Notes: generated by a model not told the origin, from the sequence alone. DNA of 64,000 bases from Oscillospiraceae bacterium (GCA_015064355.1 SVSJ01000006.1:19873-83872), one strand, 5' to 3'; positions 1 through 9,553 are shown, counted from the stretch's first letter. Made by a program: numbers and translations.

Positions 1-705
1 GATCAAATACGCGGTTGCAGATGCGAAAAGGCCAATGATAACACCCTCAAACACGAAAGGCAGAGAGATAAACCAGCCGGTAGCACCAACGTATCTCATA
101 ATGCTGATCTCGTTTCTGCGGGCAAACACCGAAAGCTTAATGGTATTAATAATGATGAACACGCTTACCACACCGAGGATGGCAAGGAACCAGACAAAGA
201 TAAGCATAACACCGCTTTTCAGGCTTTCAATGGTGGTTGCAAGGTCCAGTCTGTTGTTTACCTTAATTATTCCCTCGATCTGCCTGATCTGATAATCAAG
301 CTCAGGCACCTTTTCGTTATTTATGTATGTAATAACAAAGCTGTCGGAGAGGGGGTTGTTTTCTTCGGTTACGTCGTCGTAAATGTCGGATTCTGCCTGC
401 ATCTGGGCGAGGCCTTCAGCTTTTGTGATCCGTTTGACAGAATCAACGTTATCAAGCTTCTTGATGGTATCGCCGATTTCAACTATCTCTTCTTCGGACG
501 CCTCTTTATCGCAGAACACAACGATCTGATTGAGAACGCCGAACTGTTCAAGGTTTTTGTCAATGGTTACAACAAGCATTGTGAATCCACCGATTACAAC
601 AAGCAAGCTCATAAGTACAGCAATTGATGCAAAGGTCATTACACCGTTGCGGCACATACTTGAAATGGCCTGTCCTATAAAGTAGAAGATGTTATATCTT
701 TTCAC
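1..705 (-). CDS. ftsX: Cell division ABC transporter permease FtsX (C-terminus truncated by window edge)
   Basis: Manual minus-strand translation from GTG at 705: [46 protein letters not shown]...; overlaps the 3' end of ftsE; FtsX-like TM and extracellular loop, and '..RRNEISIMRYVGAT..' motif. Absent from the ORF track because it runs off the edge. Confidence 0.9.
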   Translation of the reverse strand, partial: MKRYNIFYFIGQAISSMCRNGVMTFASIAVLMSLLVVIGGFTMLVVTIDKNLEQFGVLNQIVVFCDKEASEEEIVEIGDTIKKLDNVDSVKRITKAEGLAQMQAESDIYDDVTEENNPLSDSFVITYINNEKVPELDYQIRQIEGIIKVNNRLDLATTIESLKSGVMLIFVWFLAILGVVSVFIIINTIKLSVFARRNEISIMRYVGATGWFISLPFVFEGVIIGLFASATAYLI

Positions 706-1378
706 TGAACATACCTCCTACTCTGTCCTCCACGATATATCCGTCGCGAAGGCTGACAACGCGCTGCTTATAATAGTCAACGAGACTCTTCTCGTGAGTA
801 ACAACGATTACAGTCTTGCCGAGCTTATTGATCTTAACAAGCAAGCTCATGATCTCAAGGGACATTTTCGGGTCGATATTACCAGTAGGCTCGTCCGCGA
901 TAATTACCTTGGGGTTATTTGCAAGAGCTCTGGCAAGGGCAACTCTCTGCTGCTCACCACCGGAGATCTCGTGAGGATAGGAATCCTGTTTTCCCGCAAG
1001 GTTTACTGTATTCAGAATAGCGGGAACGCGGCGTGCGATCTTTTTTCTGGGAGTTCCAACAACTTCCATGGCGAAGGCAACGTTTTCATAAACGGTCTTC
1101 TTCGGGAAAAGTCTGAAATCCTGGAAAACCACGCCAAGCTCACGTCTGTAGTGAGGTACGCGAAGATTGGACATATTGGTCAGGTCATAGTCGCCAACGA
1201 TAAGCTTACCGGAGGTAGCCTTCTCTTCTCGGAGCAAAAGCTTCATAAGCGTAGTCTTACCGGCTCCTGAATGACCTACGATAAACACAAATTCGCCATC
1301 GTCAATATGGAGGTTAACCCCTTTGAGGGCCATCGTTCCATTTGGATAGGCTTTTTTAACATTCACAAAATCTATCAT
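692..1378 (-). CDS. ftsE: Cell division ATP-binding protein FtsE
   Basis: Walker [10 protein letters not shown], signature [14 protein letters not shown], Walker [13 protein letters not shown]; adjacent to ftsX. Confidence 0.95.
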   Translation of the reverse strand: MIDFVNVKKAYPNGTMALKGVNLHIDDGEFVFIVGHSGAGKTTLMKLLLREEKATSGKLIVGDYDLTNMSNLRVPHYRRELGVVFQDFRLFPKKTVYENVAFAMEVVGTPRKKIARRVPAILNTVNLAGKQDSYPHEISGGEQQRVALARALANNPKVIIADEPTGNIDPKMSLEIMSLLVKINKLGKTVIVVTHEKSLVDYYKQRVVSLRDGYIVEDRVGGMFSEKI

Positions 1379-1523
1379 AAAATACCTTTCTTACCATAGT
1401 CAAGGTTATTAATGTGCGCATTATACAAGTTCAAAGCAAAAAGCGTCCTGTAAATACAGAATAACGCCAATATTTGAAAATATTGTTTTACTATTCTGTA
1501 TACAGATTGTTATTAAGCCATAA

Positions 1524-1570
1524 TAAAAATACTGCAGGGACTGTATTTCCTCGGAAATCATGTCCCTGTA
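1524..1570 (-). terminator. Rho-independent terminator downstream of the CdaR-like gene
   Basis: cagggac...gtccctg stem with T-rich tract on the minus strand. Confidence 0.6.
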
Positions 1571-1622
1571 TTATTTATGTTATTCGGTTAGTGATCCGAA
1601 ATATCGGTCGACCGCCGGTAAA

Positions 1623-2708
1623 TTAATATCCGATAGACTTTGTGGTCAGATATCTCTTAACCATAAGTGCTACCTTGAATGTGATAGCGTGGTCGAACTC
1701 ACGAAGGTCGAGGCCTGTGAGCTTGCGGATCTTTTCGAGTCTGTAAACAAGAGTGTTTCTGTGAACAAACAGCTTTCTGGATGTTTCGGAAACGTTGAGG
1801 TTATTGTCAAAGAAGCACTGAATGGTCATGAGAGTTTCTCTGTCGAGAGAGTCAAGAGAGCCATTCTTGAATACTTCCTGAAGGAACATTTCGCAAAGGG
1901 TTGTGGGAAGCTGATAAATAAGTCTACCGATGCCCAGGTTTTCGTAGCTTACGATATTCTTTTCGGTGTCAAATACCTTGCCAACCTCGAAGGCAACCTG
2001 TGCTTCCTTGTAGGAGCGTGCAAGATCCTTGATGTTGTCAACAATTGTACCGATACCAATGGACACCTTAACGTAGAATTCAGAGTTCAATGTATCAGCG
2101 ATGCTCTTCGCGATCTTTTCGATCTCTCTGATGTCGGTTCCCGGCTTAACTTCCTTAACGAGAACGATGTCCTGATCGCCTGTAGAAATAACGTAGTCTT
2201 TGTTTTTGTCCGGGAAGATATTTTGAACCATATCAAAGGAAAGAACGTCAGACTTTGAATGGAACTTAATAAGGAATACTACGCGGGTCTCTTCGGCGTT
2301 GAAGCGAAGCTCCTTGGATTTGATATAAATATCACTGGGAAGAATATTGTCAAGGATAATATTCTTGATAAAGGAATTCTTGTCGTACTTTTCGTCGTAG
2401 AGGTTCTTGATGTTGGAGAGAGAAACTGCAAGCATTGTTGCTGTCTTTTCAGCATACTTATCCTCGCCTTCAATGAACACCACGTATTCCCATTTGGTAG
2501 CGGTGCCGATCGGCTTGTAAGTATATCCGCCGGATGTGATAGCATCAGATGCATAAGCAAGCTCGTCGCGAACGCCCTGTCTCATCTCACCAATCTTCAC
2601 AAGCTCGCTGCAAGCAATAATAACGCCATTATCGTCGATAACTCCGATGACTCTGTCAACAGCGTCTCTCATCTGATGAATTATGCCCTGAAACAGTCGA
2701 TTTGACAT
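1623..2708 (-). CDS. CdaR/PucR-type transcriptional regulator with C-terminal HTH
   Basis: C-terminal 'FFDNNLNVSETSRKLFVHRNTLVYRLEKIRKLTGLDLREFDHAITFKVALMVKRYL' is the PucR-type HTH; central GGDEF-like region. Confidence 0.85.
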   Translation of the reverse strand: MSNRLFQGIIHQMRDAVDRVIGVIDDNGVIIACSELVKIGEMRQGVRDELAYASDAITSGGYTYKPIGTATKWEYVVFIEGEDKYAEKTATMLAVSLSNIKNLYDEKYDKNSFIKNIILDNILPSDIYIKSKELRFNAEETRVVFLIKFHSKSDVLSFDMVQNIFPDKNKDYVISTGDQDIVLVKEVKPGTDIREIEKIAKSIADTLNSEFYVKVSIGIGTIVDNIKDLARSYKEAQVAFEVGKVFDTEKNIVSYENLGIGRLIYQLPTTLCEMFLQEVFKNGSLDSLDRETLMTIQCFFDNNLNVSETSRKLFVHRNTLVYRLEKIRKLTGLDLREFDHAITFKVALMVKRYLTTKSIGY

Positions 2709-2929
2709 ACGGTATACCTTCCATTATATATAGATTTTAACATTGTAAATACTATACTATATTTTACACGATAATTTGTTATTTTTCAATAGGAAAATAA
2801 GTATTTTTCATATATTTTGACACTTTTTTTCGTAAAATATCATAGCAATTGTCAATTATTTACGATTTGGACATTTTTTTGGAATAGTGAAATTACACAA
2901 ATGAGTTCTTCTCTGACCAGTCAAGAGAC

Positions 2930-2963
2930 AAAAAATCAGTGACCCGAGAGCATCAGGTCACTG
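2930..2963 (-). terminator. Rho-independent terminator
   Basis: cagtgacc...ggtcactg stem followed by T6 on the minus strand, downstream of the 2981-3448 gene. Confidence 0.75.
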
Positions 2964-2980
2964 TAATTTTCGTTTTGTTA

Positions 2981-3448
2981 TTATTTCTTGTAAAGAAGAA
3001 TTGTGTAGATGTAATATACTGCAAAGAGTACGCTTACGATCATTGTCATTGTATAGAACAGGTAGGGAGTAATTCTGAACACATTGTAGAATACGCCTGT
3101 ATTAACAACAGCAAGATAAAGAGTAGCGGCTGAGATCATAGCGGGGGTCATAACATAAGCCGAGGTGTCTATCTTCTTTACTATTGTAATAATGAAGTAA
3201 ACAACAGAAGCAGCGAACAGTCCCCAGAACACCCATGCAAGAACCGGACGAACATTCATATAGAAGGGCGCTTCAACTTCTGCAGGGCTATGGGTGATAT
3301 AGTGGAACAGCCACGCTACGATAAGGTCGAGAGCTGCTATAATAACTATTCTCCAAAAAATTATAGCACCAGCTTCATCCTTGGAAAGCTTGCCGATCTT
3401 TGTCTGATTAAATTCAGGTTTAATAAGTCTTGTCTTTGCCATATTCAT
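2981..3448 (-). CDS. Hypothetical membrane protein (4 predicted TM segments)
   Basis: 155 aa ORF with hydrophobic segments; own terminator downstream; unusual SD-start spacing (see findings). Confidence 0.75.
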   Translation of the reverse strand: MNMAKTRLIKPEFNQTKIGKLSKDEAGAIIFWRIVIIAALDLIVAWLFHYITHSPAEVEAPFYMNVRPVLAWVFWGLFAASVVYFIITIVKKIDTSAYVMTPAMISAATLYLAVVNTGVFYNVFRITPYLFYTMTMIVSVLFAVYYIYTILLYKK

Positions 3449-3523
3449 CTTATGATAAGCTTCGTTCTTTTTGAAGCTTTCTCCTTTCTATTATGGGGGA
3501 CGGTTTTGTTTCTATTATCCTTA

Positions 3524-4267
3524 TTATAATTCGTATTCGTATGCCAGACAGGAAAGAACAAACGGTGCCGCAGTTTCTGTGCGGAGAATGCGCTTGCCAA
3601 GTCCGGTCATCTTCATGCCTGCGGAATTTGCGAGATCCGCTTCAGCTTCTTCGAATCCGCCTTCAGGTCCGATCATGATCGCCACGCTCTTCGGGTCTAT
3701 GCACTGTTCTGTTATATTCGGCAGAGGGGCTGTTCCCTCCCCTTCGTAGCAAAACAGAGCCAGATCGGTTTCAGTAGCCATTTTTACGGCATCGCTGAAT
3801 TTCACGGGATTTTTAACTATCGGAATCATACCTCGGCCGCACTGCTTTGCAGCTTCGTAAACGATTCTTTGCCAACGTTCAGTCTTTTTTGCGTAGTCGG
3901 ACTCAGTAAGTTTTACTGTGCATCTGGTCGTGATCACGGGAACGATCTCACAAGCACCAAGCTCTGTTGACTTTTGCAAAACCGTGTCGAAGCGGTCTCC
4001 CTTAACAAGAGCCTGAAAAACAACTGCCTTGTACGGCGGCTCGTTTAAAGACTGTCTCTTGTTAAGAACGTCTAGAACCACCTCTGCCCCCAGTGACAGA
4101 ACAACGGTCTCATATTCGATGCCACCCTCGTCACAAACGGTAACGCGTTCACCGGGCTTCATTCTTAACACCCTGGTAATATGAGCCGCATCGTCGCCGC
4201 GAACAGTTATAAGCACTCGGTCGGGTGTCAGAGACACATCAGACGACGAAACAAAAAATCTTGGCAT
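3524..4267 (-). CDS. rsmE: 16S rRNA (uracil1498-N3)-methyltransferase RsmE
   Basis: MPRFFV...HITRVLRMKPGERVTVCDEGG...IGPEGGFEEAEADLA...LGKRILRTETA motifs. Confidence 0.93.
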   Translation of the reverse strand: MPRFFVSSSDVSLTPDRVLITVRGDDAAHITRVLRMKPGERVTVCDEGGIEYETVVLSLGAEVVLDVLNKRQSLNEPPYKAVVFQALVKGDRFDTVLQKSTELGACEIVPVITTRCTVKLTESDYAKKTERWQRIVYEAAKQCGRGMIPIVKNPVKFSDAVKMATETDLALFCYEGEGTAPLPNITEQCIDPKSVAIMIGPEGGFEEAEADLANSAGMKMTGLGKRILRTETAAPFVLSCLAYEYEL

Positions 4268-4599
4268 GATAAATCCTTAATCTTTCAGAGCAAGCGTGGC
4301 CTGCTCACTTTCATACACCAATGAATTATACCACAAAACAATTCATTTGTCAAACGATTTTGCAGAGAATTTATGCATATATTTTTAAAAAAGTTATATT
4401 TTTTTGCTTTTTTAATGTGTTTTAGCGGATTTTGTCACCGGTTTCCGCGCTCGTGCAACGATCCAACGCAAATACTTCACCAAATACTGAATACGGAATG
4501 ATTCTTTAACTTGGCACTAAATACGGGGTATGGGTCAATTTGCATAGAATTTTCGTTGATTTTTTGTTCACTATTTAATCACATTTTCGTCGACATTTC

Positions 4600-4628
4600 T
4601 TGACAAAAAATCCACAATATGTTATACT
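4600..4628 (+). promoter_or_regulatory. Sigma-A-type promoter of the permease gene
   Basis: TTGACA (4600-4605), 17 bp spacer, TATACT (4623-4628). Confidence 0.85.
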
Positions 4629-4634
4629 ACTCCT

Positions 4635-4753
4635 AACGTGTGTCCGTATGCTTTCGGACACGTTTGCAAGATCGGTGTTACCCACGGTAATCTTGCTGTG
4701 AGGAGATTTCTTCCCCTCATTCACCAAATAATATAATATTATTGGAGGAAGTT
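4635..4753 (+). promoter_or_regulatory. Structured 5' leader (four consecutive inverted repeats) of the permease mRNA
   Basis: Hairpins 635-664, 666-696, 699-719 and 727-743 (offsets +4000) between the promoter and SD/ATG. Confidence 0.6.
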
Positions 4754-6124
4754 ATGCAACTTATCTACAAGCCCCAAGACAAACCCAAGTTTGGCCAGCT
4801 GATCGTATTTGCTATTCAGCAGCTTCTTGCGATCATGGCAGCTACAATCGCTGTTCCCGCTATCGTTGGTAACGGTATGACCGCTTCTGCCGCTCTCTTC
4901 GGCGCAGGTGCAGGCACTATTATCTACCAGCTTTTCACAAAGTTTAAGAGCCCTGTATTCCTTGGCTCATCCTTCGCATTCATCGGTTCTATGGCTACCG
5001 CTTTTGCCGGAGCTGCTTCTATGTCTCTCGGTTATCTCGGTCTCCTTCTCGGTGCTTTTTTCGCAGGTCTCGTATACGTTATCATCGCTATCGTAGTTAA
5101 GTTCGCAGGCGTTAAGTGGATCAACAAGCTTATGCCCCCCGTTGTTATCGGTCCCACAGTTGCTCTCATCGGTCTTTCCCTTGCAGGCGCTGCTGTTAAT
5201 GACGTATTCTCCTACGGTCCCCAGGACGGCAACGGTTCCTTCATTATGTCCGGCAGCGCATGGGTTTCCTTCATCTGCGCTATGGTTACTCTCGTAGTAG
5301 TTATCCTCTGCTCCGTTTACGGCAAGAAGATGGCAAAGCTTATCCCCTTCATCATCGGTATCCTCGCAGGCTACGCTGTTGGCCTCGTATTCACTCTCAT
5401 CGGTATCGCTACAGACAACGCTAACCTTATGATCATTGATTTTGCCCCCTTCAAGGCTCTCGTTGCTGACGGCGTTAACCTCAGCACATTCCTTGCTGTG
5501 CCCAAGTTCACATTCCTTGAAGCTATCAAGGGTGTCGGCGACTTCAGCTGGTCCTACGTTGCTACAATCGCTGTTGCATTCGTTCCCGTTGCATTCGTTG
5601 TATTTGCTGAGCACATCGCAGACCACAAGAACCTCTCCACAATTATCGAGCAGGAACTTCTTGAAGAACCCGGTCTCCACAGAACACTTCTCGGTGACGG
5701 TGTTGGTTCTATCGTTGGCGCTATCTTCGGTGGTTGTCCCAACACAACATACGGTGAATCCGTTGGTTGCGTAGCTATCACAAGAAACGCTTCCATCGTT
5801 ACAATCACCACAACCGCTATTATGGCGATCCTCGTTTCCTTCATTTCCCCCTTCGTTGCATTCCTTGATTCCATCCCCGGCTGCGTAATGGGTGGCGTTT
5901 GCATCACTCTCTACGGCTTCATCGCAGTTTCCGGTCTCAAGATGATCCAGAAGGTTAACCTTGAAGATCACGCAAATCTCTTCACAGTTGCTGCAATCCT
6001 TATCCCCGGTATCGGCGGTATGGCTATGGCAATCGGCAAGGTTACTATCACAGCTATCGCTTGCTCTCTCATTCTCGGTATCATTGTTAACATCATTCTT
6101 AACAAGGGCAGACAGGCTGAATAA
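4754..6124 (+). CDS. Uracil/xanthine permease (NCS2 family)
   Basis: ATG at 4754 preceded by GGAGGA; NCS2 transporter motifs 'LGDGVGSIVGAIFGGCPNTTYGESVGCVAITRNAS'. Confidence 0.92.
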   Translation: MQLIYKPQDKPKFGQLIVFAIQQLLAIMAATIAVPAIVGNGMTASAALFGAGAGTIIYQLFTKFKSPVFLGSSFAFIGSMATAFAGAASMSLGYLGLLLGAFFAGLVYVIIAIVVKFAGVKWINKLMPPVVIGPTVALIGLSLAGAAVNDVFSYGPQDGNGSFIMSGSAWVSFICAMVTLVVVILCSVYGKKMAKLIPFIIGILAGYAVGLVFTLIGIATDNANLMIIDFAPFKALVADGVNLSTFLAVPKFTFLEAIKGVGDFSWSYVATIAVAFVPVAFVVFAEHIADHKNLSTIIEQELLEEPGLHRTLLGDGVGSIVGAIFGGCPNTTYGESVGCVAITRNASIVTITTTAIMAILVSFISPFVAFLDSIPGCVMGGVCITLYGFIAVSGLKMIQKVNLEDHANLFTVAAILIPGIGGMAMAIGKVTITAIACSLILGIIVNIILNKGRQAE

Positions 6125-6145
6125 TCAAATTAAGACAAAAAATTA

Positions 6146-6174
6146 CCGCATGGCAAAACGTCATGCGGTTTTTT
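6146..6174 (+). terminator. Rho-independent terminator of the permease gene
   Basis: ccgcatg-N9-catgcgg followed by T6. Confidence 0.9.
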
Positions 6175-6179
6175 GTTTG

Positions 6180-8186
6180 TTATTTTGTGTATTTTCCGTC
6201 TATTGCGGTGTTGTTTTCGGTGATATAAAGACGGTAGCGGGGGGAATTTGGGATGTCCGCCTTACTAACGCCCACACAAACAAACCAATCCACTCCAACA
6301 TCGGCGCCAAAGTTCAGCGTATCAAGGGAAACCGTCAGAAGTTTTCCCTCCTCTACCGTAACACTTGTAATAACGTTGCCGGTATTGTAGTGTCCTTGGC
6401 TGAAGTGAATAAAGATCAGTGCGTTTTCGTTAAACCATTCAGCGTTGTACGGTGCGGTCAATCCTTCAAAGGTTATCGTGTTAGAGGTTATGTAGTATAT
6501 TGATTCATCGAAAACAAGCTTTTCATTTATCTCACTAACGAAAGCTGCATAGCTGTCATAGTCGGTAAAAACCGACATATCACCGTATAGTGACGAACTT
6601 TCTTTTGTGGAATAATCGAAAATGTCCTGTGGAGTGTATTCAGAGTTCCAGATAAATGCCATATCTCCAAGCATCTCGTATTTGACTTCGTTTGCTACCC
6701 GGTTGTCTTTGGAGTATTTATCATACCCTATATCCCACTTGTCGAGATCATCTATCGATATTCTTCCCGCGGCAAGTGCGTTACCTACACTCTCCATAGT
6801 GTCGTCGGCATATATGACTACCACTGCCGCTTCATAAGGTGTATGAAGAACGTACCAATACTTATCATCCTCATAGATCGTGTCATAGGTATCGTCGTAC
6901 ATTCCGCCCCCGAAGTCGTTTTTCAATTCCCCACTTGCCACTCGGTCGTATATAACTTTTACACCCGTAGTTCCTTTATACTGATTCGACTCAGTATAAT
7001 AATCAATTCCGAATCTGTCGAGATCTTCTATGGTCGCACGTCCTGCGGAAAGCGCCAACCACACAGGCTCAGTTGAACCGTCTTCGTAAACTGCAATAAC
7101 AAGATCTTTTATCCAGTTCATAAAGAAATATTCGTATTCATCATCTGCATAAAATTTCTGGCCTGCGGTCGAATACTCACAATCTGTGACAGCGGTTAAA
7201 TCTATGATATTTACAAGAGTGGATTTACCGGAGTCATCCTTTGATTCTTTGTAATAACTGATCCCGAATCTGTCGAGGTCTTCGATCGTTGCTCTGCCGG
7301 ATGTTAATGCGTCCTTCACGTTTTCCTGCCAGCCGGCTTCGTAGATCACCACGATGTACTCGCTCTTCAATGAGGAGAAAATGTAGCGGTAGGTCTCGTC
7401 CTCGTAGAACACCTCTTCCATCTCCGCAGTCTCAATGCCGTACTCAACAGACCAGTCCGTGATATTCGCGATAGGCATTGGGGTTTTAACAGCAGGCTTA
7501 TCTACGGTGATATAGTCTATGTTATACAGTTTCAACTGATCAACGCCAAGGAGTCCCATCTCCAGCGCTTCACGTATGGTGTAGATCATGTCGTTACTGC
7601 ACTGGACTATTACGTACTCGCTTTTGATACTTGGGAAGTAGTACATGGAATACTCGTCTTCCCAGAATTTCTCGAGAGCATCATCTGTGGGAATCCCATC
7701 GGTAACAGTGCGGTCTATGACCTGAATAACGTACACAGGTCTAACACGCTCTTCTTTATAGTAGCCGATGCCGAAACGGTCAAGGTCGGTTATGGTGATT
7801 CGACCCTCTCCAAGTGCTTCTTTAGCTGGCTGTGTAGTGCCGTCGGAGTAATGCACTATAACGTACTGGCTTTTGATGCTGGGGAAATAATAATTATAGT
7901 ATTCGTCAGAATAAAAGCCCTCCAGCGCATCTGCCGTGACTATGTCCCCGTTTTCAGTAAGATCAACTATGTCTACAATCTCAACCACTTCGGGCACGGG
8001 CGTGTCCTCTTCCGTGTCAGGTGTGGTTTCGGGAATCTCCGGGAACGGGTCGGTGGGATAGGGGCCTGTGGGATATGGTTCAGTTACCCAACCGTCAGGC
8101 AAGTCGCCGGTATCCTCTGTGCAGCCAACAAGACAAACTGCCCACGCAATGACAATAACCATAAACAGTAATGCAATTTTCTTCAT
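6180..8186 (-). CDS. Secreted lipoprotein with five ~75-80 aa 'YYFPSIKSEYVIV..DGT..VKEAL..GRATIEDLDRFGIDYY' repeats and a C-terminal domain
   Basis: Lipobox LVGC after signal peptide MKKIALLFMVIVIAWAVCLVG; repeats read directly in the translation. Confidence 0.85.
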   Translation of the reverse strand: MKKIALLFMVIVIAWAVCLVGCTEDTGDLPDGWVTEPYPTGPYPTDPFPEIPETTPDTEEDTPVPEVVEIVDIVDLTENGDIVTADALEGFYSDEYYNYYFPSIKSQYVIVHYSDGTTQPAKEALGEGRITITDLDRFGIGYYKEERVRPVYVIQVIDRTVTDGIPTDDALEKFWEDEYSMYYFPSIKSEYVIVQCSNDMIYTIREALEMGLLGVDQLKLYNIDYITVDKPAVKTPMPIANITDWSVEYGIETAEMEEVFYEDETYRYIFSSLKSEYIVVIYEAGWQENVKDALTSGRATIEDLDRFGISYYKESKDDSGKSTLVNIIDLTAVTDCEYSTAGQKFYADDEYEYFFMNWIKDLVIAVYEDGSTEPVWLALSAGRATIEDLDRFGIDYYTESNQYKGTTGVKVIYDRVASGELKNDFGGGMYDDTYDTIYEDDKYWYVLHTPYEAAVVVIYADDTMESVGNALAAGRISIDDLDKWDIGYDKYSKDNRVANEVKYEMLGDMAFIWNSEYTPQDIFDYSTKESSSLYGDMSVFTDYDSYAAFVSEINEKLVFDESIYYITSNTITFEGLTAPYNAEWFNENALIFIHFSQGHYNTGNVITSVTVEEGKLLTVSLDTLNFGADVGVDWFVCVGVSKADIPNSPRYRLYITENNTAIDGKYTK
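6711..7976 (-). repeat. Five imperfect protein-coding repeats within the 6180-8186 lipoprotein
   Basis: aa 71-492; conserved F/Y-Y-x-DE-Y-x-YYF and DLDRFGIxYY signatures. Confidence 0.85.
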
Positions 8187-8212
8187 AATGATCCCTCCTT
8201 TGTTTATCTATC

Positions 8213-9553
8213 TTATCGATCCTTTGAAACTTTATAATATTCCACACCAAATTTTTCAAGATCATCTGTTGTCATACAGTTCCGGTATAAAGCTTCCTTC
8301 ACTGTAACGTAACTATTGTTTGATAAAAAAGCGATAACGTATTTTCCTTTTCTTCCTCGATAATAATACTCATATTCTGCGTCTTCAAAGAATAATTCGT
8401 CCTCGCCACTATATGACAAATTTTCCGTCTCTGTTCTGTCAATAACATATATAGCCGAAAGTTTGCCTTTGAGGTCATCCGGAGTATTTGGGACTTTATA
8501 GTACAGTATACCAAATCGCTCAAAATCTTCGACTGCAGTGTAGTAATACTCTGCTTCCTTGAGTTTAACACTCATTCCGTCATTGTATTCGAGAATTATG
8601 TAATCACTCTTTACACCTGGCAGATAGTAGCGGTATTCGTGGTCATTTTTGAATTGCTCAAGTGACAAGTCATATCCAATATCTCCTCGCGCCGTCATGT
8701 CTGTCACATTGCAAACTGAGCGTTCGAAAAACGCATCGTATATATCGCACTTTTCCATGTCAGATTTCGCTATGCTTATAAATATAAAGCGATTAATGTC
8801 ACATTTTTCGTAGCCCGGCTCGATATTCATTTGAACGGTTAGGATATATCCCAAAGGGTCTCCACCGCAGAAGGAACCAACCCCATATTCGGAATAATCG
8901 TCAACTGCAAGCTGTGATACTTCACATTTTGCTGAACGATCAGATTCTACCAGATTCATAATTATAAGAGAGTTTTTCTCAAACCATTCCGGGGTGTATT
9001 CATCTATTACAGCAACAAATTCATCTGATTTTTCTTTGTTGTCAGCATAAGCTTGCTTCACCTCATCAGAGAAAGAGAAGAATGATTCAAAACCGCTGAA
9101 CACCGCCATTGGTATATGCACACAGCCTTGAAAATCAGAATATTCAGTAGCGTTAACAGCGTACTTTGAAAAAAATACGGTCTGTCCTATGTTTTCGAAT
9201 TCTGCTGATTTATATTTGGGGTACTTGGGCTTTATCTCCACGTTGTATTCGATTCCATAGCGGTCGAGGTCATTTATCACAATATATTCTCTATCGAGAG
9301 CTTCTTTCACGTCACACGTCGTTCCGTCAGATAATTCAACAATTATATACTGGCTAATTATATTGTTGAAATAATAATACTTATCCTCATCCTCATAAAA
9401 GGTTTCAAGGGCTGGTTGTATCATCAGAGATTCGTAGTCTAGCCTGTTGTATATGTTAACAACAATTGGTTCACGTAAAGGCGGTGAATTCGTGGTACTG
9501 CATCCACAAAAAACGAGTAGCAATGTAAATAATACAAGTACTAACCCTCTCAT
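8213..9553 (-). CDS. Secreted lipoprotein, paralog of the 6180-8186 product (three repeats plus a shared domain)
   Basis: N-terminal MRGLVLVLFTLLLVFCGCS lipoprotein signal; same repeat (FYEDEDKYYYFNNIISQYIIVELSDGTTCDVKEAL..INDLDRYGIEYN). Confidence 0.85.
   Translation of the reverse strand: MRGLVLVLFTLLLVFCGCSTTNSPPLREPIVVNIYNRLDYESLMIQPALETFYEDEDKYYYFNNIISQYIIVELSDGTTCDVKEALDREYIVINDLDRYGIEYNVEIKPKYPKYKSAEFENIGQTVFFSKYAVNATEYSDFQGCVHIPMAVFSGFESFFSFSDEVKQAYADNKEKSDEFVAVIDEYTPEWFEKNSLIIMNLVESDRSAKCEVSQLAVDDYSEYGVGSFCGGDPLGYILTVQMNIEPGYEKCDINRFIFISIAKSDMEKCDIYDAFFERSVCNVTDMTARGDIGYDLSLEQFKNDHEYRYYLPGVKSDYIILEYNDGMSVKLKEAEYYYTAVEDFERFGILYYKVPNTPDDLKGKLSAIYVIDRTETENLSYSGEDELFFEDAEYEYYYRGRKGKYVIAFLSNNSYVTVKEALYRNCMTTDDLEKFGVEYYKVSKDR

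Noticed and set aside
1560-2705. Plus-strand ORFs of 232 and 148 aa
   Set aside because: Antisense to the CdaR-like regulator with a clear PucR HTH; no supporting signals.
4402-4545. Several 'aaatac' copies in the rsmE-permease intergenic region
   Set aside because: Short and AT-rich with irregular spacing; could be chance, and no further support was found.
4967-5971. 334-aa antisense ORF inside the permease gene
   Set aside because: Cys/Asn/Asp-rich translation mirrors the hydrophobic codons of the sense TM protein; no RBS or domain.
6711-7976. Nucleotide repeats as mobile-element or CRISPR signal
   Set aside because: Similarity follows the protein repeat register and is explained by coding repeats.
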